A stretch of DNA of 42,798 nt from an uncultured Bacilli bacterium (GTDB lineage: Bacteria; Bacillota_I; Bacilli_A; RF39; UBA660): contig CAKOQV010000004.1 in NCBI GenBank assembly GCA_934101345.1, positions 1 to 42,798 on the forward strand, written 5' to 3'. A program made the position numbers and the translations under genes. The notes below the pieces were generated by a model. That model saw only the letters and a program-made list of their open reading frames with translations. It was not told the origin of the DNA and did not search any database. Of this stretch, positions 34,563-42,793 are shown piece by piece (the stretch's first letter is position 1; each line of letters begins with the position of its first letter).

Positions 34563-35440
34563 AACTAAATAAAAAGAAAAAGTTTAATGTTAAAAAACTA
34601 GATAAAATTATTAAAGACAAGAATACTTATTATAATTTCTTTATATTTATAATAGGCATGGCTCTTAGTGCTATTTCTATTAGTGTATTTTATTCTCCCA
34701 ATGAAGTAGTTACTATTGGTAGTACAGGACTTGCAATTATATTAAATAAATATTTAAATATAGATTTATCATTATTAGTATTATGTATATCTTCGGTGTT
34801 ACTTGTTTTATCTTTTTTAATATTTGGCATTAATTATGGTTCAAAGCATATATTAGGTACTATTTTGTTTCCAATATTTATTAAAAGCGCCACTTTAATT
34901 AATAATGTTGTTAATTTTGATGGAGTATCTTTATTTTTACTTATAGTTATTGGAGGAGTACTTTCAGGTATTGGTTTTGGCCTGGTTAAAAGAAGTAATT
35001 ATAGTCTTGGAGGCTTTTACGTATTATATGATATTATTAATGTAAGATTTAAAATATTAGTAAGTAAAGCTAATCTAATATGCAATAGTATTGTTATATT
35101 ATTTAGTTATTTTACTTTCGGTATTAGTAAGTGTATATATGCTATTATTGGATTATATATAGCTAGTTACGTTAGTGAAAAAGTTATGCTTGGTATTTCT
35201 AGTAATAAAGCATTTTATATAATTACAAGGAAACCTTTAGAGGTTAGAGAATATATTATTAATAATTTAAATTATACTGTCACAGTGGTTCAAGCAAGAG
35301 GTGGTTATAGCAATAGAAAAAAAACTATGCTTCTTTGTGTAATACCCACTGTGGAATATGTAAAAATGAAAGAAGTTATTAAAATGATAGATGAAAGAGC
35401 TTTCTTCTTGATTACTGATAGTTATACTGTATCTAAGTAG
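34559..35440 (+). CDS. YitT family membrane protein, second paralogue
   Basis: A 293-residue protein built like its neighbour: membrane segments with GGVLSGIGFGLVKRSNYSLG and a DUF2179 C-terminus (YTVTVVQARGGYSNRKKTML, then LCVIPTVEYVKMKEV). GTD of the first copy is replaced by GFY here. It probably arose by tandem duplication; the two proteins may act as a heteromer, which is inference. Its ATG overlaps the previous stop. Confidence 0.92.
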   Translation: MKLNKKKKFNVKKLDKIIKDKNTYYNFFIFIIGMALSAISISVFYSPNEVVTIGSTGLAIILNKYLNIDLSLLVLCISSVLLVLSFLIFGINYGSKHILGTILFPIFIKSATLINNVVNFDGVSLFLLIVIGGVLSGIGFGLVKRSNYSLGGFYVLYDIINVRFKILVSKANLICNSIVILFSYFTFGISKCIYAIIGLYIASYVSEKVMLGISSNKAFYIITRKPLEVREYIINNLNYTVTVVQARGGYSNRKKTMLLCVIPTVEYVKMKEVIKMIDERAFFLITDSYTVSK

Positions 35441-35468
35441 GAAAATTATGTAAAATAATTAATAGTAG

Positions 35469-35497
35469 TTTAAAATTTGTCGAAATAATGATATAAT
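35469..35497 (+). promoter_or_regulatory. Promoter of ftsEX
   Basis: TTTAAA (35469-35474) and TATAAT (35492-35497) with a 17-base spacer, ending 29 bases before the GTG start of ftsE. Confidence 0.6.
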
Positions 35498-35525
35498 TAA
35501 TTATACAGATATGGAGGTAGTAAAA

Positions 35526-36221
35526 GTGGAGTTAATTAGAATTAGTGATGTTCAAAAGACTTATAAAACTGGTACTGTAGCACTATATGATTTTAATCTT
35601 AGTATTAAAAAAGGTGAGTTTGTATTTGTAATAGGTGCTTCAGGTAGTGGTAAGTCTACTTTGATAAAAATGTTATATAGAGAAGAAAAACCTGATAAAG
35701 GTTCCATAATAATAGGTGGTATTAATGTAGCAAAGCTTAGAAATAGAAAAGTATATGCTCTAAGAAGAAAGTTAGGAGTAGTCTTTCAAGATTTTAAACT
35801 ATTACCTAAGCTTACAGTATATGAAAATGTAGCTTTTGCTATGGAAGTACTAGGTTATGACAAAAAAGAAATACATAAAAGGGTAATGGATGTTCTTGAC
35901 TTGGTAGGATTAAAAAATAAAGTAAGACAGTTTCCAGACCAGTTATCTGGCGGTGAGCAGCAAAGAGTAGTTATAGCAAGAGCTATTGTTAATAAACCTA
36001 AACTTCTTATATGTGATGAACCTACTGGTAACTTAGATCCTGATACTTCATTGGAAATTATGAAGGTACTTGATGAAATTAATGCAATGGGTACTACAAT
36101 TATAATGGCTACTCATGATAGGGATATTGTTGATAAGATGAAGAAAAGAGTTATAGTCCTTGATAGAGGAAGACTTGCTAAAGATATAGAGAAAGGAAGC
36201 TACTGCAATGAAAAGTTTTAG
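35526..36221 (+). CDS. ftsE: Cell division ATP-binding protein FtsE
   Basis: The cytoplasmic ATPase of FtsEX, which activates peptidoglycan hydrolases and, in Bacillus, influences entry into sporulation. The 231-residue protein has Walker A GASGSGKS (37-44), the Q-loop VFQDFKLLP, the signature LSGGEQQR, Walker B LLICDEPTGNLD and the H-loop ATHD. An upstream ATG at 35511 contains the GGAGG itself, so I use GTG 35526, 8 bases after it. It overlaps ftsX by 14 bases. Confidence 0.95.
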   Translation: MELIRISDVQKTYKTGTVALYDFNLSIKKGEFVFVIGASGSGKSTLIKMLYREEKPDKGSIIIGGINVAKLRNRKVYALRRKLGVVFQDFKLLPKLTVYENVAFAMEVLGYDKKEIHKRVMDVLDLVGLKNKVRQFPDQLSGGEQQRVVIARAIVNKPKLLICDEPTGNLDPDTSLEIMKVLDEINAMGTTIIMATHDRDIVDKMKKRVIVLDRGRLAKDIEKGSYCNEKF

Positions 36222-37128
36222 AAGTATAAGAAGATATTTTAGAGATGCTATTCATGGAGTATTTAGAAACTTTTCTTTATCACTTGCATCAATTTCATGT
36301 ATAACTATTACTTTAATAGTAGTGGCAGTATCATTAATTTTATCTTATAATGTAGAACACTTTTCTGATTCAATTAGAAAAGATGTAACTGTAGTTATGT
36401 TTTTGAAGAAAGAAACTACAAGAGAAGATTTAACTAAAATAAAAAAAGAACTTGAGAGTATTGAAAATATTGAAAATAGTAGTATTGAACTTAAGACTAA
36501 AGAAGAGTCTGCTAATGAATTAAAAAATGGTAATGAAATATTTGCCACTACTGTTGATAGATGGACTGAGGATACTAATCCTTTACTTGATAGTTATATG
36601 TTTAAAGTAAAAGATATTGTTCAGATAGATGATACAGTAAAAGAAGTAAAAAACTTATCTTTTTCTAAAGATAAGATAAATAATATTAATTATGGAGAAG
36701 ATATTGTACATCAATTAATTGAAGTATTTAATGTGGTAAAGAAAATATGTATAGTAGCAGTTTTATCACTAGTTCTAGTTACTGCATTCTTAATTGCTAA
36801 TACTATTAAACTTGCTATATACTCTAGAAAAAGAGAAATTGAAATAATGAGACTAGTAGGTGCTTCAAATATATCTATTAAAATACCATTCATTATTGAA
36901 GGATTATTTATAGGACTTCTTGGTTCTATAGTTCCAATACTTATTACAATATTTGGTTATACTTCTTTATATGATTACTTTGGTGGTAGATTGTTTGGCT
37001 CTGGCCTTGCCGAACTAGTTAATCCAATGCCATTTATATATCAAGTATCTGGTGTACTTGTAGCTATTGGTATTGTTGTTGGTATGATAGGTAGTTACCA
37101 AGCAGTAAGAAAATACTTGAAAATATAG
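36208..37128 (+). CDS. ftsX: Cell division protein FtsX
   Basis: The membrane partner of FtsE. The 306-residue protein has the FtsX layout: a first membrane segment (about 20-42), an extracellular domain (about 45-165) and three C-terminal segments separated by the conserved IYSRKREIEIMRLVGASN loop. It should transmit ATP hydrolysis by FtsE to an extracellular wall hydrolase. AAAGGAAG precedes the ATG, which lies inside ftsE. Confidence 0.95.
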   Translation: MKSFRSIRRYFRDAIHGVFRNFSLSLASISCITITLIVVAVSLILSYNVEHFSDSIRKDVTVVMFLKKETTREDLTKIKKELESIENIENSSIELKTKEESANELKNGNEIFATTVDRWTEDTNPLLDSYMFKVKDIVQIDDTVKEVKNLSFSKDKINNINYGEDIVHQLIEVFNVVKKICIVAVLSLVLVTAFLIANTIKLAIYSRKREIEIMRLVGASNISIKIPFIIEGLFIGLLGSIVPILITIFGYTSLYDYFGGRLFGSGLAELVNPMPFIYQVSGVLVAIGIVVGMIGSYQAVRKYLKI

Positions 37129-37143
37129 TATTTTCTTTTTTTA
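37109..37143 (+). terminator. Intrinsic terminator of ftsEX
   Basis: A 9 bp perfect stem GAAAATACT/AGTATTTTC with a 9-base loop and a run of T residues over the ftsX stop. Confidence 0.88.
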
Positions 37144-37170
37144 TCCACATATCCTGTTGATATATAAAAA

Positions 37171-37722
37171 TTATCTATATTTTGTTATTTTCTTATATTC
37201 ATTAATACCATATTTTTCATTTAATGTATCATAAAAGATAAACTTATGTGGTGGATTATAAGTTAAATAAATAAAGCCTAGATATATTATAATTATTATA
37301 GGAACTGAAAGTGTATTTAATACTTTTAGTTCTTTTTCTTTTAATATATTATAACTTACTATTTGACCTATAATATATACTATTATCATGAGAGTTATTG
37401 ATATAAACATAGATTCTCCTAATAACTTGTATAGAGGTATATATATTACTAAGTATAATGGTATTTGCATTATTGGAATGAAATATGTATTAAATGGTAA
37501 ATTATTATATGTAATGTTATATTTCTTTAAAAGAATATATTCTATTAAACTATATATTAGTGTTGAAGTAAATAATATTTTCATATGTTCCCAAATGCTT
37601 TCATTTACCGGAAAGATAAAAGAAAAGATAATATTAGGAAAAATATCATAAGCAAAATGTGATATAAAAGATAATATAGTTATAATAACTACTCCAAGTA
37701 TTTTTATTTTCTTTAAATTCAT
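37171..37722 (-). CDS. DUF6512-like membrane protein
   Basis: A 183-residue protein with five to six hydrophobic segments. The pattern SHFAYDIFPNIIFSFIFPVN followed by ESIWEHMKILF, and the C-terminal NPPHKFIFYDTLNEKYGI, resembles DUF6512 proteins of Firmicutes, an uncharacterised family. GGAGTAT lies 8 bases before its ATG on the minus strand. It is convergent with ftsX and divergent from the arylsulfotransferase-like gene. Confidence 0.75.
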   Translation of the reverse strand: MNLKKIKILGVVIITILSFISHFAYDIFPNIIFSFIFPVNESIWEHMKILFTSTLIYSLIEYILLKKYNITYNNLPFNTYFIPIMQIPLYLVIYIPLYKLLGESMFISITLMIIVYIIGQIVSYNILKEKELKVLNTLSVPIIIIIYLGFIYLTYNPPHKFIFYDTLNEKYGINEYKKITKYR

Positions 37723-37741
37723 ATATTTATACTCCTTTATT

Positions 37742-37837
37742 TATTATATTATTAATATGGCTAAATAATTAAAAAATATTAATTTTAGAGATTATAAACT
37801 CTAAAATTCTTTATGAAGACTTAATGGCTTCATAAAG
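37742..37837 (+). repeat. Paired-hairpin element, copy 5
   Basis: The upstream part is a diverged leader (TATATTATTAATATGGCTAA, about 37745-37764). Hairpin 1 (37781-37808) has a 10 bp stem AATTTTAGAG/CTCTAAAATT, an A/A mismatch, a T-A pair and loop TATA. Hairpin 2 (37809-37837) abuts it with a 10 bp stem CTTTATGAAG/CTTCATAAAG, an A/G mismatch, a C-G pair and loop TTAAT. It lies between divergent genes, upstream of a TATAAT at 37902-37907 that serves the next gene. It has the longest leader-to-hairpin distance of the family. Confidence 0.65.
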
Positions 37838-37922
37838 CATCGAACAACAAAGTGTGAGATGAAAAACTAATAAATACCTTTATTTTTATATACTTTTTTA
37901 GTATAATATATATTGTGATAGT

Positions 37923-39170
37923 ATGAAAAAAAGTTATATATTTATAGGTATATTTTTAATATTTATTATAATTATTACAGTAGTAGGTAGTATCATAGTT
38001 ACAGGTAATATTAAAGTAAGTGAAGATAAAGATATTCTATTAGTACAAAGTAATAAAGAAGTATATTTTAAAGCTTATGGTTATAGTATAGATAATCCTA
38101 ATATAGTAGTTAATCCTTATGGTAATAGTCCTTTAACAGCACTAGTAATGTTTGAAACAGATAACTATAGTGAAGTATCCATTAAAATATTAAGTAAAGA
38201 TGGTAATAGTGATATAAATTATACATTTAGTAAAAATAAGTATCATTTAATACCAATATATGGATTATATGCTAATTATGATAATACAGTTATATTAGCA
38301 AGTGAAGGTAAGAGTAAAACTATTAATATTAAGACTAGTAGTTTACCTGAAGACTTTACTTATGTAGATAATATGACTTATGATAATTTTATATTTTATA
38401 ATAGTAATTACCCTTATGCTATTGATAGTAATGGTGAAGTAAGATGGTATTTAAATAGTAATTATTATGGTAATATAAGTATGACCAATGAGTCTTCAAT
38501 TGTTATTGGTAGCGATAGATATAATGAGAATGGTAATGTAATATCTTTATATCAAATGAACCTATTAGGTAAAGTTTATAATGAATACATAGTTAATAAT
38601 TATTATGGAGTTAATACTGTTTATGGAGGAATAGTTAGTGTACTTTCTAATGATGTTATTTCAATTGATTTACAGACTGGTAATACTATAAAGAAGTATT
38701 TTAATAATGATGATTATGATTATATAGACAATGTAGATGGTAATATTATTTTAAGAAAAGATAATGGCTTCTATAAGGTGGGGGATAATAATAAATTAGA
38801 AGATACTACTTATGAATATAAAGAAAAAGTAATAAGTTTTTATAATAATACTTCTAATTATAGTATTGTACCTTCGGTTAGATATGGTAGGCTAGATGAT
38901 ACTACTGAAAGTAAAAAGAAGATATCTTTAATTAACTATGATAAAAGTAATGATGTAGATGTTTCTTTTGAAAAAGAAGTAGATAGAATAATGATTAAGA
39001 ATAATAATAAAGATAAAGTTTATGTTATTCTTGATAAGTTTTTAGATAAGAGAGTTTATGAAGTGTCGGATACTTTTTATATTAATAATACAGGTCTTAA
39101 TGGTAAGTATACAGTTTATGTTAAGATAAAAGATAAGCTATATAGGACAGATTATTATATTGAGGTGTAA
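37923..39170 (+). CDS. Membrane-anchored arylsulfotransferase-like protein, probably non-catalytic
   Basis: A 415-residue protein with one N-terminal membrane segment (about 5-28). The region NPYGNSPLTALVMFETDNYS and HLIPIYGLYANYDNTVIL resembles the N-terminal domain of arylsulfate sulfotransferases, and AIDSNGEVRWYLN looks like the first propeller blade of that family. Known members are about 550-600 residues and use a catalytic His; here the only His lies in the N-terminal domain (KNKYHLIPIYG), and the region where HHD-type motifs usually occur reads NYYGVNTVYGG. A binding or structural role is more likely than sulfate transfer. It overlaps nothing; the polymerase gene follows directly. Confidence 0.65.
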   Translation: MKKSYIFIGIFLIFIIIITVVGSIIVTGNIKVSEDKDILLVQSNKEVYFKAYGYSIDNPNIVVNPYGNSPLTALVMFETDNYSEVSIKILSKDGNSDINYTFSKNKYHLIPIYGLYANYDNTVILASEGKSKTINIKTSSLPEDFTYVDNMTYDNFIFYNSNYPYAIDSNGEVRWYLNSNYYGNISMTNESSIVIGSDRYNENGNVISLYQMNLLGKVYNEYIVNNYYGVNTVYGGIVSVLSNDVISIDLQTGNTIKKYFNNDDYDYIDNVDGNIILRKDNGFYKVGDNNKLEDTTYEYKEKVISFYNNTSNYSIVPSVRYGRLDDTTESKKKISLINYDKSNDVDVSFEKEVDRIMIKNNNKDKVYVILDKFLDKRVYEVSDTFYINNTGLNGKYTVYVKIKDKLYRTDYYIEV

Positions 39171-39171
39171 A

Positions 39172-40371
39172 ATGGAAAGAATAATTTTACATGTTGATGT
39201 TAATAATGCTTTTCTTAGCTGGTCTGCGGTGTGGCTGCTAAAAAATGGTTATGGAAAAGATATTAGAAATAGGTATGCCATTATTGCAGGTGATGAAACG
39301 CAAAGAAGAGGTATTGTTTTAGCTAAGAGTAATTTGTGTAAAAAGAAAGGTGTTAAGACTGCTGAAGCAATTTATTTAGCTAGAAAAAAGTGTCCTTATT
39401 TAGAAATTTATCCTCCTAGATATGATGTATATAAAAAGTTTTCAGATATGATGTATAAATATTTATGTAATTATACTAATATTATTGAAAGGTATTCTAT
39501 CGATGAGTGTTTTCTTGATTACACTGGTAGTGTTAAGTTGTTTGGTGATCCAGTAAAAGTGGCTTACAAAATTAAAGATGATATTTATAGAAAATTTGGA
39601 TTTACGGTCAATGTTGGTGTTGGTAATAATAAATTACTCGCTAAAATGGCTTCTGACTTTGAAAAACCTAATAAAGTACATACACTATTTAGTAATGAGG
39701 TCGAAACTAAAATGTTTCCTCTGCCTATTGATGATTTATTTATGACTGGTAGAGCAACTGCTAAAAAACTTAGAGAGATGGGAATTACTACGATTGGAGA
39801 ACTTGCTAGAACACCAGAGGAAGAACTTACTAAGAAGTTTAAATCTATGGGTAAGATGTTACATGATTATGCAAATGGTATTGATAATAGTGAAGTTATG
39901 TATGAAAGAGAACAGGCTAAGAGTATTTCTAACTCGACAGTTCTTCCATATAACTATAGAGATTCTGGCATGATAAAGAATGTTATATCTGATTTATCTA
40001 AAGAAATTGGTAAGAAACTAAGAGACAATAAATTATATGCTGATACTATAGGTATTTGGTTTAAATATACTTATTTTGATAAGATTAGTAAACAAGTCAA
40101 ACTAGATAATAGTATCGCAAATGATGAAGAAATAGCAGGAAAGGCTTTTAGTATTTTTAATGAACTATGGAATGGTGAGGATGGTATTAGAAGTGTATGT
40201 GTATTTGTCAGTGGTCTATCTAATGAAAGAAAAGTGCAGCTTTCTTTATTTGATGAAAGAATAGTTGAAGAAGAAAAAGAGGATAAACTACAAGAAATAA
40301 TTGATGACATTAGAAATAAGTTTGGTGATAGTGTTATTGGCTTTGCAAATGAGAAAAATAATGATAAATAA
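39172..40371 (+). CDS. Y-family DNA polymerase (DinB/UmuC type)
   Basis: A translesion polymerase. The 399-residue protein has the N-terminal catalytic motif HVDVNNAFLSW (Asp9, with Phe14 in the steric-gate position), the second motif SIDECFLDYTG with Asp111 and Glu112, the helix-hairpin-helix region KKLREMGITTIGELA and the little-finger domain. The C-terminus carries a clear beta-clamp binding motif QLSLFD (356-361). The DVNNAFLSW variant is that of a Firmicutes group distinct from canonical Pol IV (DMDAFFAS), so I leave the symbol blank. ATG 39172 has GAGGTG upstream, overlapping the end of the previous gene. Confidence 0.93.
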   Translation: MERIILHVDVNNAFLSWSAVWLLKNGYGKDIRNRYAIIAGDETQRRGIVLAKSNLCKKKGVKTAEAIYLARKKCPYLEIYPPRYDVYKKFSDMMYKYLCNYTNIIERYSIDECFLDYTGSVKLFGDPVKVAYKIKDDIYRKFGFTVNVGVGNNKLLAKMASDFEKPNKVHTLFSNEVETKMFPLPIDDLFMTGRATAKKLREMGITTIGELARTPEEELTKKFKSMGKMLHDYANGIDNSEVMYEREQAKSISNSTVLPYNYRDSGMIKNVISDLSKEIGKKLRDNKLYADTIGIWFKYTYFDKISKQVKLDNSIANDEEIAGKAFSIFNELWNGEDGIRSVCVFVSGLSNERKVQLSLFDERIVEEEKEDKLQEIIDDIRNKFGDSVIGFANEKNNDK

Positions 40372-40415
40372 AAAAATATTCAAAAATTAATAAAAAAATA
40401 CAAGAGGTGATAGTA

Positions 40416-42578
40416 ATGAATAATGAAATAATAAATGAAATTAGTGAGAATTTAAATATTAAAAAAGAAGGAATAGAAGCAGTACTTAAGTTACTTGAAG
40501 AAGGTAATACAGTACCTTTTATTGCTAGATATAGAAAAGAAGCTACTGGTGCTTTAGATGAAGAACAAATTAGAAGTATTAATGAGTATTATGAATATCA
40601 AGTCAATCTATTAAAGAGAAAAGAAGATGTTATTAGATTAATTGATGAAAAGGGTTTGCTTACCGATGAACTTAAGGATAATATTATGAAGGCTTCTAAA
40701 CTAGTGGAAGTTGAAGATATATATAGACCTTATAAAGAAAAGAAAAAGACTAAGGCTACAGAAGCTATTAAGAATGGTTTGGAACCTTTAGCTAAGATTA
40801 TTATGTCATTTAAAAAGGTAGATATTAAAAAAATAGCAGAATCATATCTTAATGATAATGTAAAAACTGTAGATGAAGCAATTACAGGTGCTAGTTATAT
40901 CATTGCTGAATGGATTAGTGATAATGCTAGTTATCGTAAATATATTAGAAGTAATATGAGTAATTATGGAGTAATTCATAGTAAATTAAAGAAGAGTGCT
41001 ACTGATGAGAGTAAAACTTATGAGATGTACTATGATTATGAAGAGAGAGTTAAATACATTAAACCACATAGAGTGCTTGCTTTAAATAGGGGAGAAAAGG
41101 AGGGTATTTTATCTGTTGATATATCTGTTGATGATGATTATATTATTTCTTTTTTAGAAAAGAAACTTATTAAAGACGAAAGTACTGAGAGTGCTAGTAT
41201 TGTAAAGTCTGCGATTAGAGATAGTTATAAAAGACTTATTATTCCTAGTATTGAGAGAGAGGTAAGAGCTGATTTAAAGGAAGTGGCAGAGACTGCTGCG
41301 ATTGAAGTGTTTGGAGATAACTTAGAAAATCTAATTTTAACTCCTCCAATGAAAGATATTATGGTTCTTGGATTTGATCCGGCATACAGAACAGGATGCA
41401 AATTAGCAGTTGTTAGTCCTACTTCTAGTGTACTTAATATTTCAGTTATTTATCCTCATGAACCACATAATAAATGGGAAGAATCAAAGAAAGTACTTAA
41501 AGATTTATTTAAAAAATACGATATTGATGTTGTTTCTATTGGTAATGGTACTGCTTCGAGGGAGAGCGAAAAGTTAGTAGCGGAGGCTATTAGCGAGTAT
41601 AAAGATAAAGATGTTAAGTATGTTATTGTAAGTGAAGCAGGGGCAAGCGTTTATTCTGCTAGTGAACTTGCGATTAAAGAGTTTCCTGATTTAACTGTTG
41701 AAAAGAGAAGTGCTATTAGTATAGCAAGAAGGCTACAGGATCCTTTATCGGAACTTGTTAAAATTGATAGTAAGAGTATTGGGGTAGGACAGTATCAACA
41801 CGATGTAAATGAAAAGAAACTTGATGAGTCGCTTGATTTTGTTGTTAGTAAATGTGTTAATAATGTAGGTGTTAATATTAATACTGCTAGTACATCTATA
41901 CTTAAATATGTTTCTGGTTTAACTAAAACTTCAATAGATAAAATTATTGGTTACAGAGAAAAGAATGGTAGAATTAATTCTAGAGATGAACTTGTAAAAG
42001 GCAAGGTGTTAACTCCTAAAGTTTATGAGCAGTCTATAGGATTTATGAGGGTCATTGATGGAAGTAATATTATGGATGAAACTTCTATTCACCCAGAGAG
42101 TTATGCAGTGGCAAGTAAGTTACTTGAAGATATTGGATATACTGCTAAAGATGTTGGTAAGGAAGAATTAGTTAAGAAGCTTGATGGTATTAATCTTGAT
42201 GAGTATTCTAAAAAATTGGGTGTTGATAAGTACACACTTGAAGATATTATTAAATGTTTAAAACAACCTAACAGAGATTTTAGAGATGATTTTGAAAAAC
42301 CAATACTTAAGAGTGATATTCTTAAGATAGAAGATTTAAAAGAGGGAATGGAACTTTTTGGTACTGTTAGAAATGTTGTAGACTTTGGCGCTTTTGTAGA
42401 TATTGGTCTTCACGATGATGCCCTTGTTCATATATCTAAACTTACTGATAAGTATATTAAACATCCCAGTGAGGTAGTGGCTGTTGGGGATATTGTTACC
42501 TGCTACGTCGAAAAAATTGATTTGGCTAAAAATAGGGTAAGTTTATCTTTAATTAACCCCAATATGGTTAAAAATTAA
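40416..42578 (+). CDS. tex: Tex family RNA-binding transcription accessory protein
   Basis: A 720-residue protein with the complete Tex layout: the N-terminal helical region (VPFIARYRKEATGALDEEQI), a YqgF/RNase H-like domain (MVLGFDPAYRTGCKLAVV), helix-hairpin-helix repeats (VGVNINTASTSILKYVSGLT) and a C-terminal S1 domain (LFGTVRNVVDFGAFVDIGLH). Tex binds nucleic acid and affects transcription and RNA metabolism. ATG 40416 follows AGAGGTGAT. Confidence 0.96.
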   Translation: MNNEIINEISENLNIKKEGIEAVLKLLEEGNTVPFIARYRKEATGALDEEQIRSINEYYEYQVNLLKRKEDVIRLIDEKGLLTDELKDNIMKASKLVEVEDIYRPYKEKKKTKATEAIKNGLEPLAKIIMSFKKVDIKKIAESYLNDNVKTVDEAITGASYIIAEWISDNASYRKYIRSNMSNYGVIHSKLKKSATDESKTYEMYYDYEERVKYIKPHRVLALNRGEKEGILSVDISVDDDYIISFLEKKLIKDESTESASIVKSAIRDSYKRLIIPSIEREVRADLKEVAETAAIEVFGDNLENLILTPPMKDIMVLGFDPAYRTGCKLAVVSPTSSVLNISVIYPHEPHNKWEESKKVLKDLFKKYDIDVVSIGNGTASRESEKLVAEAISEYKDKDVKYVIVSEAGASVYSASELAIKEFPDLTVEKRSAISIARRLQDPLSELVKIDSKSIGVGQYQHDVNEKKLDESLDFVVSKCVNNVGVNINTASTSILKYVSGLTKTSIDKIIGYREKNGRINSRDELVKGKVLTPKVYEQSIGFMRVIDGSNIMDETSIHPESYAVASKLLEDIGYTAKDVGKEELVKKLDGINLDEYSKKLGVDKYTLEDIIKCLKQPNRDFRDDFEKPILKSDILKIEDLKEGMELFGTVRNVVDFGAFVDIGLHDDALVHISKLTDKYIKHPSEVVAVGDIVTCYVEKIDLAKNRVSLSLINPNMVKN

Positions 42579-42628
42579 TTAAAATTAGTAAAAAACGTGT
42601 AATTTTATTAAAAAAATGCATAAAATAA

Positions 42629-42657
42629 TTGACAGATAGGCAATTTTATAGTATCAT
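42629..42657 (+). promoter_or_regulatory. Promoter of tRNA-Gly
   Basis: A consensus TTGACA (42629-42634) and TATCAT (42652-42657) with a 17-base spacer, ending 17 bases before the tRNA. Confidence 0.85.
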
Positions 42658-42674
42658 TATTATTGCCTACTGAT

Positions 42675-42748
42675 GCAGATGTAGTTTAATGGTAGAACCT
42701 CAGCCTTCCAAGCTGACTGCGTGAGTTCGATTCTCATCATCTGCTCCA
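42675..42748 (+). tRNA. tRNA-Gly (anticodon TCC)
   Basis: The cloverleaf folds by eye: acceptor GCAGATG pairs perfectly with CATCTGC, the anticodon stem TCAGC/GCTGA encloses loop CTTCCAA with anticodon TCC at 42707-42709, and the T arm is GTGAG TTCGATT CTCAT. The CCA end is encoded (42746-42748). It reads GGA and related glycine codons. Its own promoter and terminator show a single-gene unit. Confidence 0.97.
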
Positions 42749-42757
42749 TTTGAAATC

Positions 42758-42793
42758 AACTTACGGACTTAATTGTTCGTGAGTTTTTATTTT
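42758..42793 (+). terminator. Intrinsic terminator of tRNA-Gly
   Basis: An 11 bp stem AACTTACGGAC/GTTCGTGAGTT with two G-T pairs and a 6-base loop, followed by TTTATTTTATA. Confidence 0.85.

Noticed and set aside
35511..35525. ATG 35511 as the ftsE start
   Set aside because: That ATG is inside the GGAGG ribosome binding site; GTG 35526 has correct spacing and gives the normal FtsE N-terminus.
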